A DNA stretch of 8,867 nucleotides, from assembly GCA_030642885.1 (NCBI GenBank), contig DAOWMX010000076.1, forward strand, positions 1-8,867, read 5' to 3'. Each line of letters starts with the position of its first letter. Within the stretch, counting starts at the first letter, position 1. The notes beneath the pieces were generated by a model. The model ran no database searches. It was not told the origin of the DNA and saw only the letters and a program-made list of their open reading frames with translations. The stretch is from Anaerolineales bacterium. GTDB lineage: Bacteria > Chloroflexota > Anaerolineae > Anaerolineales > E44-bin32. Of the stretch, positions 1 to 6,722 are shown in pieces. The translations under genes and the position numbers were made by a program.

Positions 1-774
1 CTGGCGGCTTCGGAAACGGGCGATGATAAAACCAACGATCAATCCGGCTGACCCACCGCCGAGCGCACCAATAGCCCATAAACCGTGCGTTGAGAGCCAG
101 AATTGTGCCCCCCCCATGGCAATGCCAAGTATTAAAATCGGCCAGAACAATCGGCGTACAGCATCCCAGCCTCCGGAGATATGGGCGATTTGATAGCCGC
201 AGACCAAGCCGGCGATCGCCAGGAACCCAGCTGCGGGAGGAGCCAATATCTCCCCCGCATAACCGGTGGAGGCAATGAGCGCCTGAAAAGAGGTAGCTAG
301 AGAGCCAAAGGTAACCGACCAGGAATGACCTATGGATGGGATCATTACTGCGGCTAAAGGAGAAAACCCGAGTCCGACGAGAAGCGGTGCGGTGACTGCC
401 GTTGGCACACCAAAACCTCCCACACCCTGTAGAAATGAGGCGAAAGCCCAGCCGATGAGCAAGGCTTGCAGGCCGCGGTCTTTTGTCAGTCCCGGAATAG
501 CATGGCTGAGGATTTGAATCGCACCCGCTTCATCTGCAACCCGATATAACAGAAATGCGCTCCAAGTGATAAGAAGGACATCGCTTGTTAATAGCAGGGC
601 TTTAACATGGGCCAGGGCGATCAGGTCTATCCCGGCGCCGAAACGCAGAAGCGCCACAAGAATGGCTACAAACCACCCAGCAGGACCCGCCCTGGCAGCC
701 CCCCAACGGAATCCGACCATCAATCCAATAATTACCAGAATAGGGAGTAGGGCGAGGAGCCAGTTGATGAGCAT
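1..774 (-). CDS. L-lactate permease family transporter, N-terminal part (runs off left edge)
   Basis: Reading the minus strand from an ATG at 774-772 gives 258 open codons up to the window edge, so the C-terminal half is missing; family members are usually about 500-550 residues. The product is strongly hydrophobic, with membrane segments near residues 3-21, 32-47, 62-77, 104-120, 122-142, 180-195, 209-226 and 231-252. The family signature is the glycine-rich stretch at residues 114-142 (FLQGVGGFGVP, then APLLVGLGFSPLAA), typical of LctP/LldP/GlcA permeases that import L-lactate or glycolate with protons. It is followed by SIGHSWSVTFGS at 147-158, in the place of the family's second conserved segment. 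The sequence is divergent from E. coli LldP, so the substrate is uncertain and no symbol is given. No clear Shine-Dalgarno sequence precedes the ATG. A TATAAT box 25 bases upstream implies a short leader. It lies downstream of the APC-Usp-DUF389 gene on the same strand but has its own promoter. Confidence 0.85.
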   Translation of the reverse strand, partial: MLINWLLALLPILVIIGLMVGFRWGAARAGPAGWFVAILVALLRFGAGIDLIALAHVKALLLTSDVLLITWSAFLLYRVADEAGAIQILSHAIPGLTKDRGLQALLIGWAFASFLQGVGGFGVPTAVTAPLLVGLGFSPLAAVMIPSIGHSWSVTFGSLATSFQALIASTGYAGEILAPPAAGFLAIAGLVCGYQIAHISGGWDAVRRLFWPILILGIAMGGAQFWLSTHGLWAIGALGGGSAGLIVGFIIARFRSRQ

Positions 775-799
775 GTACTTGTTTTCGGAGGCGATGGCG

Positions 800-805
800 A
801 TTATA
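800..805 (-). promoter_or_regulatory. -10 box (TATAAT) of the lactate-permease-like gene
   Basis: A perfect TATAAT reads on the minus strand at 805-800. The expected transcription start is near 793, leaving a leader of about 19 bases before the ATG at 774. No good -35 hexamer is visible 16-18 bases further upstream, so an activator may be needed or the match may be chance. A 9-base inverted repeat lies upstream at 851-891. Confidence 0.45.
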
Positions 806-850
806 GCATGGAGCACAGGGACCGAAAGTCAGGTGGAGAAGGCGGGGTCG

Positions 851-891
851 GCTGGTTTGGGTTGTCTGCCTCCAGTAATAAGCAAACCAGC
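851..891. repeat. 9-base perfect inverted repeat upstream of the permease promoter
   Basis: GCTGGTTTG at 851-859 is matched by its exact reverse complement CAAACCAGC at 883-891, with 23 bases between the arms. The arms lie about 46-86 bases upstream of the TATAAT box at 805-800, outside the predicted permease transcript. The place suits a two-site operator for an activator or repressor. A hairpin in read-through RNA is the alternative. Confidence 0.45.
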
Positions 892-1078
892 GAGGATACC
901 TTCACTTTTTTATCGCCGGACGCCGAATTGGGGAGGAAATTGACCTTCATTAGCCGTTCAGTCCTAGACGGCGTAGGGATTCCGTAGGGCAGTCGTGGTG
1001 GATCAGCCACGCGCCTCTGGTGTTGATTCATATATAGTATAGGAAGAAGGGCGATATCTCTTCTTCTCCTCCTTAAGA

Positions 1079-1107
1079 GAGGGCCGGGGTCGGCGTCCCC
1101 GGCTCTC
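1079..1107. repeat. GC-rich hairpin, 11-position stem
   Basis: Bases 1079-1089 can pair with 1097-1107 around a 7-base loop (1090-1096). The inner seven pairs (GCCGGGG with CCCCGGC) are perfect; further out there is one G-T position and then three more pairs. It lies 113 bases past the stop of the large fusion gene. On the minus strand the stem is followed by TTAAGGAGGAG rather than a T run, and on the plus strand five Ts come only 14 bases later (1121-1125), so it is not a textbook intrinsic terminator. It could stabilise a 3' end or form part of an interspersed repeat. Confidence 0.5.
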
Positions 1108-1219
1108 ACGATTCTTCCGGTTTTTCAATTAAGTAGAGTCCGTTCAGTGCGTTGGGTGATCTCCCAAATTTTTATCTTAATAACGAAGTTGTTAGTCCCG
1201 CTGCGTTGGCGATGAGCCT

Positions 1220-4200
1220 TCAGTCAGGGGACGGGATGGTGATGTCCTCGGCAGGTATGGAGACGAGGTGGAGCGTCACTGGGCGATCGAGAGCCTGCAT
1301 AAGATCATTGCGAAGATTCTCAGCCATCTCCTCCGAGAATGCACTAAGGGCATTGAAGGTCACATCTACGTTGACTTTGTCATCATCCTCGCTGACGTCA
1401 AATTGAACCAAGCGCAAGCTGGGATTTGTCCCCACATAATTCTGGAGAGTTGTTTCAACAACCTGGTAAGTTTGAGATTCGCGAGCGGTGTTAATGAAGA
1501 TAATCCCCAGCGGGATCATGATGGCGATCAGCATCACCAAGGATGTGGTTAGCCCGAAACGCAGTCTCGCCTTCTGTTCGGCTCCCGGTGTAGGTCGAAA
1601 ACCAAGCAGGAGAAGCGTAATCGCGCCAGCGAAGGCGATAGCGATAATGTTAGTGATGAAGAGCAGGCTCGCACCCCCGGTGATGTTGGCATCCCATAGA
1701 GCGATACCGATGCCAATGACGCTAAGCGGGGGCACTAGTGCCGCCGAGATCGCCACGCCCGGGAGTGCTGTTGAGACATCCTCGCGGGCGACGGCGTAGG
1801 CTCCGGCCGCGCCGGAGACAAGCGCCACGGCCAGGTCAAATAGATTTGGATTAATCCTCGCTGTAATTTCATGCGAGACGCTGCGCAGCGGCGAAAGAAC
1901 GGTTAGCAAAACTGCTAACCCGATAGCGAGCGCAATCCCCTTTAAAGCAGATTCAAAGGCAATCTTCAATAGACGAATATCTCCCCGTACAACAGCCAAG
2001 CTGATTGCGAGGATGGGGGTGAATAAAGGCGCCACGAGCATTGCTCCGATGATGACAGCGGTGCTTGCCTGCAGCAGGCCGTATGTGGCGATCATCGCCG
2101 CAAGACCCATCATGACAAAGTAGTCTGTGTCCGGTTGGGCACCTTTATAAACTCCTCGATAAACCTTAGCTTGTTCTCTACGCGTGAGTTTGGGAAGCGA
2201 TCGGAAAAAACCATCCCAAACCCGGCGGAGCCAAAAGCGAGGTAAACCGCGAAAGCTCTTGGTTATAACAACGGGTGTAGGACATGCTCGGGCAGTTTTC
2301 TCAGGAACTGCGCCGAAAAGAACCTGGTCGATCATACTTTCTTCAGAGGCGCCCATGATCACCAGGTCGCTCTCAGACCCGGCTTGAACGATTCCGTCAA
2401 CAATGGTATGTGCACGCACAACATGGCTTTCGATGGGGAACTGGCTCATATCGGTAGATGAGGCATCGACTTTGGGAAGCGATGAGAGCTGTTCCTGCAG
2501 CGCCTCGATAGTGCTTTGAATCCTTTGCCTGCCCTCCTCAAGCTCACTCTCGGTAGCGTCGGGTCGGGTGACGTACACTGTCTGTGTTGTCGCATCGAAT
2601 TCTCGGGCGAGCAATAGAGCAAGCTGCATCGCCAGTGGAGCATGAGGACCGCCGGCGGTGGGAATCAATATCCGCTTGATTTGAAAGGGCGGACTCTCTA
2701 TGGCCCCGTCAACTTGTCCCTCTTCTACTTGCAGCGATGATAATCGCTCAGGGTGATAAGTGATCACAGCAACGTCACAGGGGGCAGAGTGCACTACGGG
2801 ATCCAATATTCTTCCCGTTCGTGAGCCCTCTTTGGGAGTCTCCATTGGCCAGGACATGAGTATCAGGCTGCAATTTTCTTCGACCGCGGTGTCTTTTATT
2901 CCTTGGGCGACACTGCTCGCCAAGCGGGTGATGGGATATGTCGGCACGCTGTTTCTAGCACTTTCGCGTGTAGACCATTTAAAAAGCGTATTTCGCTCCT
3001 CGGCTATCCTCCGCCCCTCCTGAATGGCAAGGGGATCGGCGGTGGGGATGACTTGGAGTGGGACGACATCTCCGTTGGTTTGGCGAGCGAGGGCGTTCGC
3101 AAAACCTAAGACGAATCGACGTTCCACTCCGCTGCCGAGGGGAACGAGAATACGAAAGGCCCCCTCTTGTCTTATAGTCTCAGGGTCTTGGCCAAATACA
3201 GTTACTCCGTGTTGGGCCTCGAGAAGGCGAGGCCGCGCGTATACGAATAACAAAACTGATCCAATGGCGATCCACCCGGCAGTGCCCAGCAAACCTACAG
3301 GGACTAATCCAAAGAAAAGAACGATGCTGAATGTGAGCGCTAGGAGCGGGACAAGGGGAAAGAAGGGGATGACGATCGTCCTTCGCCGGTCAGGCTCGGC
3401 TTGTCGGCTGCGGATCGCTGCAAAGTTGACAAGAATCATCAAGACGAGGAAGAGACCGGCGGAGATCTCGATCAACCACCCAAACGGCATGAGTAAAATC
3501 AGCAATGAGCCCATCAGGGTCAAGGTGATAAAGATGTAGGGGGGCAGACGAAAAGGATGGCGGATTCGGGTGAGAATGAGAGGCAGTGCTCCCATGCGGC
3601 TGAGCGAATAAAGAACGCGGGCGCTGGTGAGCATACACTCACTTGCCGCGAGAAGGAGAGCGAATAAAACGACACTGGCGGTCAATCGCTCCCGCAAAAC
3701 CCCGGTACCGGTGAGTGAACGGGTTACGGCCGCCGGTTCAGCTAGAAGGGAATAGATAGGAAGATCGGGAAGGAAGAGCTGGGCTAAGATCAGCAGGAGG
3801 CCGCCCAGCAGGAGCGTTACCCACAAGCCCTGGGGCAGGCGGATGTGGGGCATGAGAATGCGACGCCGGGAAGATGTAATTGCCTCTAAACTGGCGAAAA
3901 GAGTTATTGAAGAGGCGATGGCAAGAAGGTAGCTTTTTGCCGAGGAGTCGGACAAAGTGGAAATTGAGGCTGGGTCCCAAGAGGGGATAGCGCTGATCAG
4001 AATAGCCACAAATGCCACGAGGAGCACTAACAAAACCGACGGGAGCATCCCTCGGCGAGGTAGAAAATGGAAGAGATTTATCAGCACCAATATTATGAGC
4101 ATGCCCACAGCGGCGAACGCCGCGTAGGCTTCAATTTCAGGGAATAGAGCGGCGAGGGGTCTGGACGCAGATTTCAAAAGTGCAGCACACAGCAGCAAAT

Positions 4201-4534
4201 TCGCGGCAAGGGAGGACCAGGCGGCAATAAAACCCCACGACTTCCCTAGTGATTCGTGGACGAGCGCGTGGATGCCGCCGCGCTCGCCGCTTCCACCAAG
4301 AAGTTCATGGATATTTAGGAGTGTCAATCCGATGACGAGGATGGCGAACAGGGCGGGCGTCGCGGATTGAATACCGCTTTCGATGATGATATGAGCGGGG
4401 AGGATGAAAGATAAACCCAGAGCGACGACCAGCCCAAGAGCTGAAACCTGGGTTATGCTATGCAAGTGCCGACTCAGGCGGAGTTCACCAAGAAAACTTT
4501 CGGTTTCACCTTTCATTTGTTTTTCCACCAGCAA
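1220..4534 (-). CDS. APC-type permease fused to two UspA domains and a DUF389 membrane domain
   Basis: The product has 1104 residues in four modules. Residues about 20-435 form a 12-segment APC-superfamily permease; SGERGG at 82-87 and the ESLGKSWGFIAAW segment at 94-106 match amino-acid permeases. Residues about 458-593 and 619-758 are two UspA folds, each opening with the first strand RILVP or RILIP. Residues about 786-980 are DUF389 (TIGR00341-like): YRGVYKGAQPD at 792-802, then AVIIGAMLVAPLFTPIL at 826-842 and ALPGVAISAALVPP at 923-936. A seventh helix follows at 993-1014, then a soluble tail. APC-Usp fusions are known and the Usp part may regulate the carrier by binding nucleotide; the role of DUF389 is unknown. 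Substrate cannot be read. The first usable codon is TTG (4534); GTG at 4528 (GGGAG 8 bases before it) and ATG at 4516 (GGTGG 8 bases before it) are alternatives. No frameshift is visible. Confidence 0.9.
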   Translation of the reverse strand: MLVEKQMKGETESFLGELRLSRHLHSITQVSALGLVVALGLSFILPAHIIIESGIQSATPALFAILVIGLTLLNIHELLGGSGERGGIHALVHESLGKSWGFIAAWSSLAANLLLCAALLKSASRPLAALFPEIEAYAAFAAVGMLIILVLINLFHFLPRRGMLPSVLLVLLVAFVAILISAIPSWDPASISTLSDSSAKSYLLAIASSITLFASLEAITSSRRRILMPHIRLPQGLWVTLLLGGLLLILAQLFLPDLPIYSLLAEPAAVTRSLTGTGVLRERLTASVVLFALLLAASECMLTSARVLYSLSRMGALPLILTRIRHPFRLPPYIFITLTLMGSLLILLMPFGWLIEISAGLFLVLMILVNFAAIRSRQAEPDRRRTIVIPFFPLVPLLALTFSIVLFFGLVPVGLLGTAGWIAIGSVLLFVYARPRLLEAQHGVTVFGQDPETIRQEGAFRILVPLGSGVERRFVLGFANALARQTNGDVVPLQVIPTADPLAIQEGRRIAEERNTLFKWSTRESARNSVPTYPITRLASSVAQGIKDTAVEENCSLILMSWPMETPKEGSRTGRILDPVVHSAPCDVAVITYHPERLSSLQVEEGQVDGAIESPPFQIKRILIPTAGGPHAPLAMQLALLLAREFDATTQTVYVTRPDATESELEEGRQRIQSTIEALQEQLSSLPKVDASSTDMSQFPIESHVVRAHTIVDGIVQAGSESDLVIMGASEESMIDQVLFGAVPEKTARACPTPVVITKSFRGLPRFWLRRVWDGFFRSLPKLTRREQAKVYRGVYKGAQPDTDYFVMMGLAAMIATYGLLQASTAVIIGAMLVAPLFTPILAISLAVVRGDIRLLKIAFESALKGIALAIGLAVLLTVLSPLRSVSHEITARINPNLFDLAVALVSGAAGAYAVAREDVSTALPGVAISAALVPPLSVIGIGIALWDANITGGASLLFITNIIAIAFAGAITLLLLGFRPTPGAEQKARLRFGLTTSLVMLIAIMIPLGIIFINTARESQTYQVVETTLQNYVGTNPSLRLVQFDVSEDDDKVNVDVTFNALSAFSEEMAENLRNDLMQALDRPVTLHLVSIPAEDITIPSPD

Positions 4535-4598
4535 GTCTCCCGATGATCAGGTGGGTGTATGAGGAACGGCTTTCCTGATAAGGGGCGGACTGTGCAAC

Positions 4599-4627
4599 AG
4601 TGTACCCCGATCCTGTTGAAGTGCCAG
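4599..4627 (-). promoter_or_regulatory. Candidate promoter of the APC-Usp-DUF389 gene
   Basis: On the minus strand CTGGCA (4627-4622) and TACACT (4604-4599) are separated by exactly 17 bases. Each hexamer matches four of six consensus positions. The expected start is near 4592, giving a leader of about 58 bases to the TTG at 4534 with GGGAG close to its end. Confidence 0.35.
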
Positions 4628-4664
4628 CGTGAGATTCTCTCGATGTGCTAATTTATCAGGGTGG

Positions 4665-4692
4665 CTGTCATTTACCTAAACCACTGTATAAT
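4665..4692 (+). promoter_or_regulatory. murJ promoter, implying a leaderless message
   Basis: A perfect TATAAT at 4687-4692 is preceded, 16 bases upstream, by CTGTCA at 4665-4670 (four of six -35 positions). The expected transcription start is near 4699, only about 2 bases before the GTG at 4701. No ribosome binding site lies ahead of that GTG, so a leaderless transcript fits best. Confidence 0.6.
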
Positions 4693-4700
4693 CGCGTCTC

Positions 4701-6263
4701 GTGGACGAATCCGAATCCTCAGCCAGCCGACAGATCGCACGCGCTAGTGGCGTGGTCATGGTGGGCTTCATTCTCTCAAGCCTGCTGGGTTTAATCAGCC
4801 AGGTGCTGATAACCCGTACCTTCGGCACGAGCGCAGAGATCGATGCTTTTACCGCTGGCAACCGTGTAACCGAGATCATCTTCAATCTCATGGCTGGCGG
4901 GGCGCTTGCCTCCGCCTTTGTGCCTACATTTATCAGCTTTCTCACCCACAATCAGACGCAAAGAGCCTGGCGTTTGGCCTCCTCGATCGCCTCGCTGCTT
5001 TTTGTCGGCCTCGGATTTGTTTGCGCTTTGGCCTGGATTACGGCGCCGTGGCTGGTCCAAAACATCCTTGCACCATGGTTCGATTATCCACAGCAGATGC
5101 TGACCGCCTCACTGCTGCGTGTGATGTTGATCTCTCCCGTGATCTTCAGCCTGAGTGGCCTGTTGATGGGCATTCTGAATGGCTATCAACGGTTCTTCCT
5201 GCCCGCTATTGCCTCGGGTTGCTACCGCTTAGGATTGATTATTGGCGTGCTGTTTTTGAGCCCGCGGATGGGAATCTTCGGTCTGGCCTGGGGGGTGGTC
5301 TTGGGAGCTTGCCTACACCTGGTCGTCCAGATTCCCGGCCTGCTTTCCCTCGGAGGGCGTTTCTTCCGCGGCTTTGGTCTGGGCATCCCTGAGGTTCGTC
5401 AGGTTGGACGATTAATGGCACCGCGATTGCTGGGGCAGGCTGTGGTTCAGGTTAACTTTCTCGTCAGCACCATTCTCGCTTCAGGGATGCCGGAAGGCAG
5501 CTTGGCCGCGATCTACTTCGCATTCACGCTCATGCTCATGCCGCAAACAGTCATTGCCAAGGCGGTCGGAGTCGCTTCTCTGCCCACATTCTCGGCCCAG
5601 GTCGCGCGTGGTGAAATGGATGCGCTGAAAAACACCTTTGGTAAAACCTTGCGAGGGGTAATATTCTTTTCGTTGCCAGCCAGCATCGGCTTGATGTTGC
5701 TTCGCCGACCGGTCGTGGCGATGCTTTTTGAGCGCGGTTTCTTTACCGCGGAATCGACGGAGCTGGTCGCGTGGGCATTGCTCTGGTATGCGCTCGGTCT
5801 GGTGGGGCACTCCATCCTCGAAGTGGTCGTGCGCGCCTTTTATGCCATGTACGATACATGGACTCCTGTTACCGTCGGCGTAATAGCGATGTCGTTGAAT
5901 GTAGGTTTTAGTATAGTTTTCGCAGCGGGTTTTTCGCGCCTCGGTTTGCCTCCACACGGCGGCCTGGCGCTGGCGAATTCTTTAGCAACGGCGCTCGAGG
6001 TGGTCGCTCTGCTGCTGCTCATAAGGAAACGATTGGGCGGGCTTGGTCTACAGCGACTTCAACGAGGGCTCATAGGTTCCGCCGTGGCTTCCGTGGTTAT
6101 GGCTGGAGGACTATGGCTCTGGATGGGGATTACTGCTGGAGCAAGCGTATGGCTGAGTGGAGTAGGCGGGGTGTTTCTGGGGGCGGGCGTGTACTGGGCT
6201 ATAACTTTCGCAATGGGCGTTCCTGAGGCGCGCCAGTTACCGCGGATGGTTTTAAGGCGGTAG
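4701..6263 (+). CDS. murJ: Lipid II flippase MurJ (MviN family)
   Basis: MurJ moves lipid II, the undecaprenyl-linked peptidoglycan precursor, across the cytoplasmic membrane. The 520-residue length fits the family (about 500-530, 14 membrane helices in the MOP superfamily), and hydrophobic segments run throughout. Recognisable family motifs are TRTFGTSAEIDAF at 38-50, MAGGALASAFVPTF at 64-77, a GYQRFFLPAI segment at 161-170, SLPTFSAQVA at 293-302 and RAFYAMYDTWTPV at 368-380 (family pattern FYALxDTxTPV). The GTG at 4701 is chosen because it sits about 2 bases after the predicted transcription start and leaves a short hydrophilic leader of about 15 residues before the first helix; the internal ATG at residue 20 would cut into that helix. 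Some relatives flip other polyprenol-linked glycans. It is read alone: divergent from the fusion gene, and its stop directly abuts the stop of the convergent DUF212 gene. Confidence 0.93.
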   Translation: MDESESSASRQIARASGVVMVGFILSSLLGLISQVLITRTFGTSAEIDAFTAGNRVTEIIFNLMAGGALASAFVPTFISFLTHNQTQRAWRLASSIASLLFVGLGFVCALAWITAPWLVQNILAPWFDYPQQMLTASLLRVMLISPVIFSLSGLLMGILNGYQRFFLPAIASGCYRLGLIIGVLFLSPRMGIFGLAWGVVLGACLHLVVQIPGLLSLGGRFFRGFGLGIPEVRQVGRLMAPRLLGQAVVQVNFLVSTILASGMPEGSLAAIYFAFTLMLMPQTVIAKAVGVASLPTFSAQVARGEMDALKNTFGKTLRGVIFFSLPASIGLMLLRRPVVAMLFERGFFTAESTELVAWALLWYALGLVGHSILEVVVRAFYAMYDTWTPVTVGVIAMSLNVGFSIVFAAGFSRLGLPPHGGLALANSLATALEVVALLLLIRKRLGGLGLQRLQRGLIGSAVASVVMAGGLWLWMGITAGASVWLSGVGGVFLGAGVYWAITFAMGVPEARQLPRMVLRR

Positions 6264-6722
6264 TTATGACCCCCACAGCATATAGACAATCTGTGCGATT
6301 ACTATCCCCAGCACTACACCGATAAAAGCCTCCAAGGGTGAATGGCCTAAGACCTCTCGGAGCTTCTCTTGGCTGCGGGCAGGATGTCCCTCGATAAAAT
6401 CCTTAATGATGGCGTTGATGATTTTAGCGTGTTGGCCGGCCTGACGCCGGATGCCGGTTGCGTCGTAAATCACGATCATCGCCATGGCGACAGACATGGC
6501 AAAGAGGGGTGTATCAAAACCGCTATTGAGACCGATGCTGTGTGCGGTTGCAGTAATGAGTGCGGAGTGTGATGAGGGCATGCCTCCGGCGCGCAGCAGT
6601 AGAGACCAGTCCCAAGAACGAGTGCGTGCGTAATCGATCGCCAGCTTGAAACTCTGTGCGCCGCTCCATGCCAGCAATGCGCTGATTAGAACTTGATTCT
6701 GAAAGATATCCAACAGATTCAA
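6264..6722 (-). CDS. DUF212 / divergent PAP2 family membrane protein (YuiD-like)
   Basis: A 152-residue membrane protein of the divergent PAP2 family, distantly related to PAP2 acid phosphatases and haloperoxidases. Family motifs are AQSFKLAIDY at 22-31, GGMPSSHSA at 46-54, YDATGIRRQAG at 86-96 and LGHSPLEAFIGVVLG at 125-139. The SSHS and GHSPLE histidines sit where PAP2 catalytic residues would be expected. Hydrophobic segments lie near 10-28, 70-87 and 132-150. Length matches B. subtilis YuiD, as I recall it. No function is established; a phosphatase acting on a lipid or prenyl phosphate is a reasonable but unproved guess. The start is a TTG at 6722, the first codon after the xseB stop and in the same frame; GGGGA lies 7 bases ahead of it, inside xseB. 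A start two or three codons later is possible. Translation probably depends on ribosomes finishing xseB. Its TAA directly abuts the murJ stop. Confidence 0.88.
   Translation of the reverse strand: MNLLDIFQNQVLISALLAWSGAQSFKLAIDYARTRSWDWSLLLRAGGMPSSHSALITATAHSIGLNSGFDTPLFAMSVAMAMIVIYDATGIRRQAGQHAKIINAIIKDFIEGHPARSQEKLREVLGHSPLEAFIGVVLGIVIAQIVYMLWGS

Larger units (their letters stand above)
806..1219. other. Gene-poor intergenic stretch with inverted and direct repeats
   Basis: About 410 bases separate the stop of the large fusion gene from the promoter of the permease gene; both genes lie on the minus strand. I find no convincing protein. A minus-strand open frame of 102 codons (1109-801, GTG start) is arginine- and proline-rich, has no Shine-Dalgarno sequence and runs into the permease -10 box, so I do not call it. 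What can be seen is a 9-base inverted repeat (851-859 with 883-891), a 7-base direct repeat CGTAGGG at 972-978 and 983-989 (one helical turn apart), a 5-base hairpin (994-998 with 1007-1011), a purine/pyrimidine-biased tract (1041-1080) and a strong GC hairpin (1079-1107). The density of small repeats suggests a structured leader, a decayed element or an interspersed repeat. Confidence 0.5.
4535..4700. promoter_or_regulatory. Divergent promoter region between the fusion gene and murJ
   Basis: This 166-base gap separates two divergently read genes and contains candidate promoters for both, which are called separately. It also holds an 8-base inverted repeat, CCTGATAA at 4574-4581 and TTATCAGG at 4653-4660. 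One copy is just downstream of the predicted fusion-gene start and the other just upstream of the murJ -35 box. That arrangement could serve shared control, but 8-base matches also arise by chance. Confidence 0.4.

Noticed and set aside
566..943. Plus-strand 125-codon open frame
   Set aside because: Mostly a shadow of the permease gene read on the other strand, with no family resemblance and no ribosome binding site.
801..1109. Minus-strand 102-codon open frame in the intergenic stretch
   Set aside because: It begins with GTG inside the GC hairpin, has no ribosome binding site, has a low-complexity Arg/Pro-rich composition, and ends inside the permease -10 region. I recognise no family.
1079..1125. 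GC hairpin as the intrinsic terminator of the fusion gene
   Set aside because: On the minus strand the stem is followed by TTAAGGAGGAG instead of a T run; on the plus strand the five Ts come 14 bases after the stem.
1140..1174. Possible intrinsic terminator TTGGG/CCCAA followed by Ts on the plus strand
   Set aside because: The stem is only five pairs, and no plus-strand gene lies upstream to be terminated. On the minus strand, where the fusion gene ends, there is no T run after the stem.
3024..3539. Plus-strand 171-codon open frame inside the fusion gene
   Set aside because: Basic, low-complexity antisense shadow of a well-supported membrane protein gene.
5481..5957. Minus-strand 158-codon open frame opposite murJ
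   Set aside because: Antisense shadow of the well-conserved murJ reading frame, with no recognisable domain.
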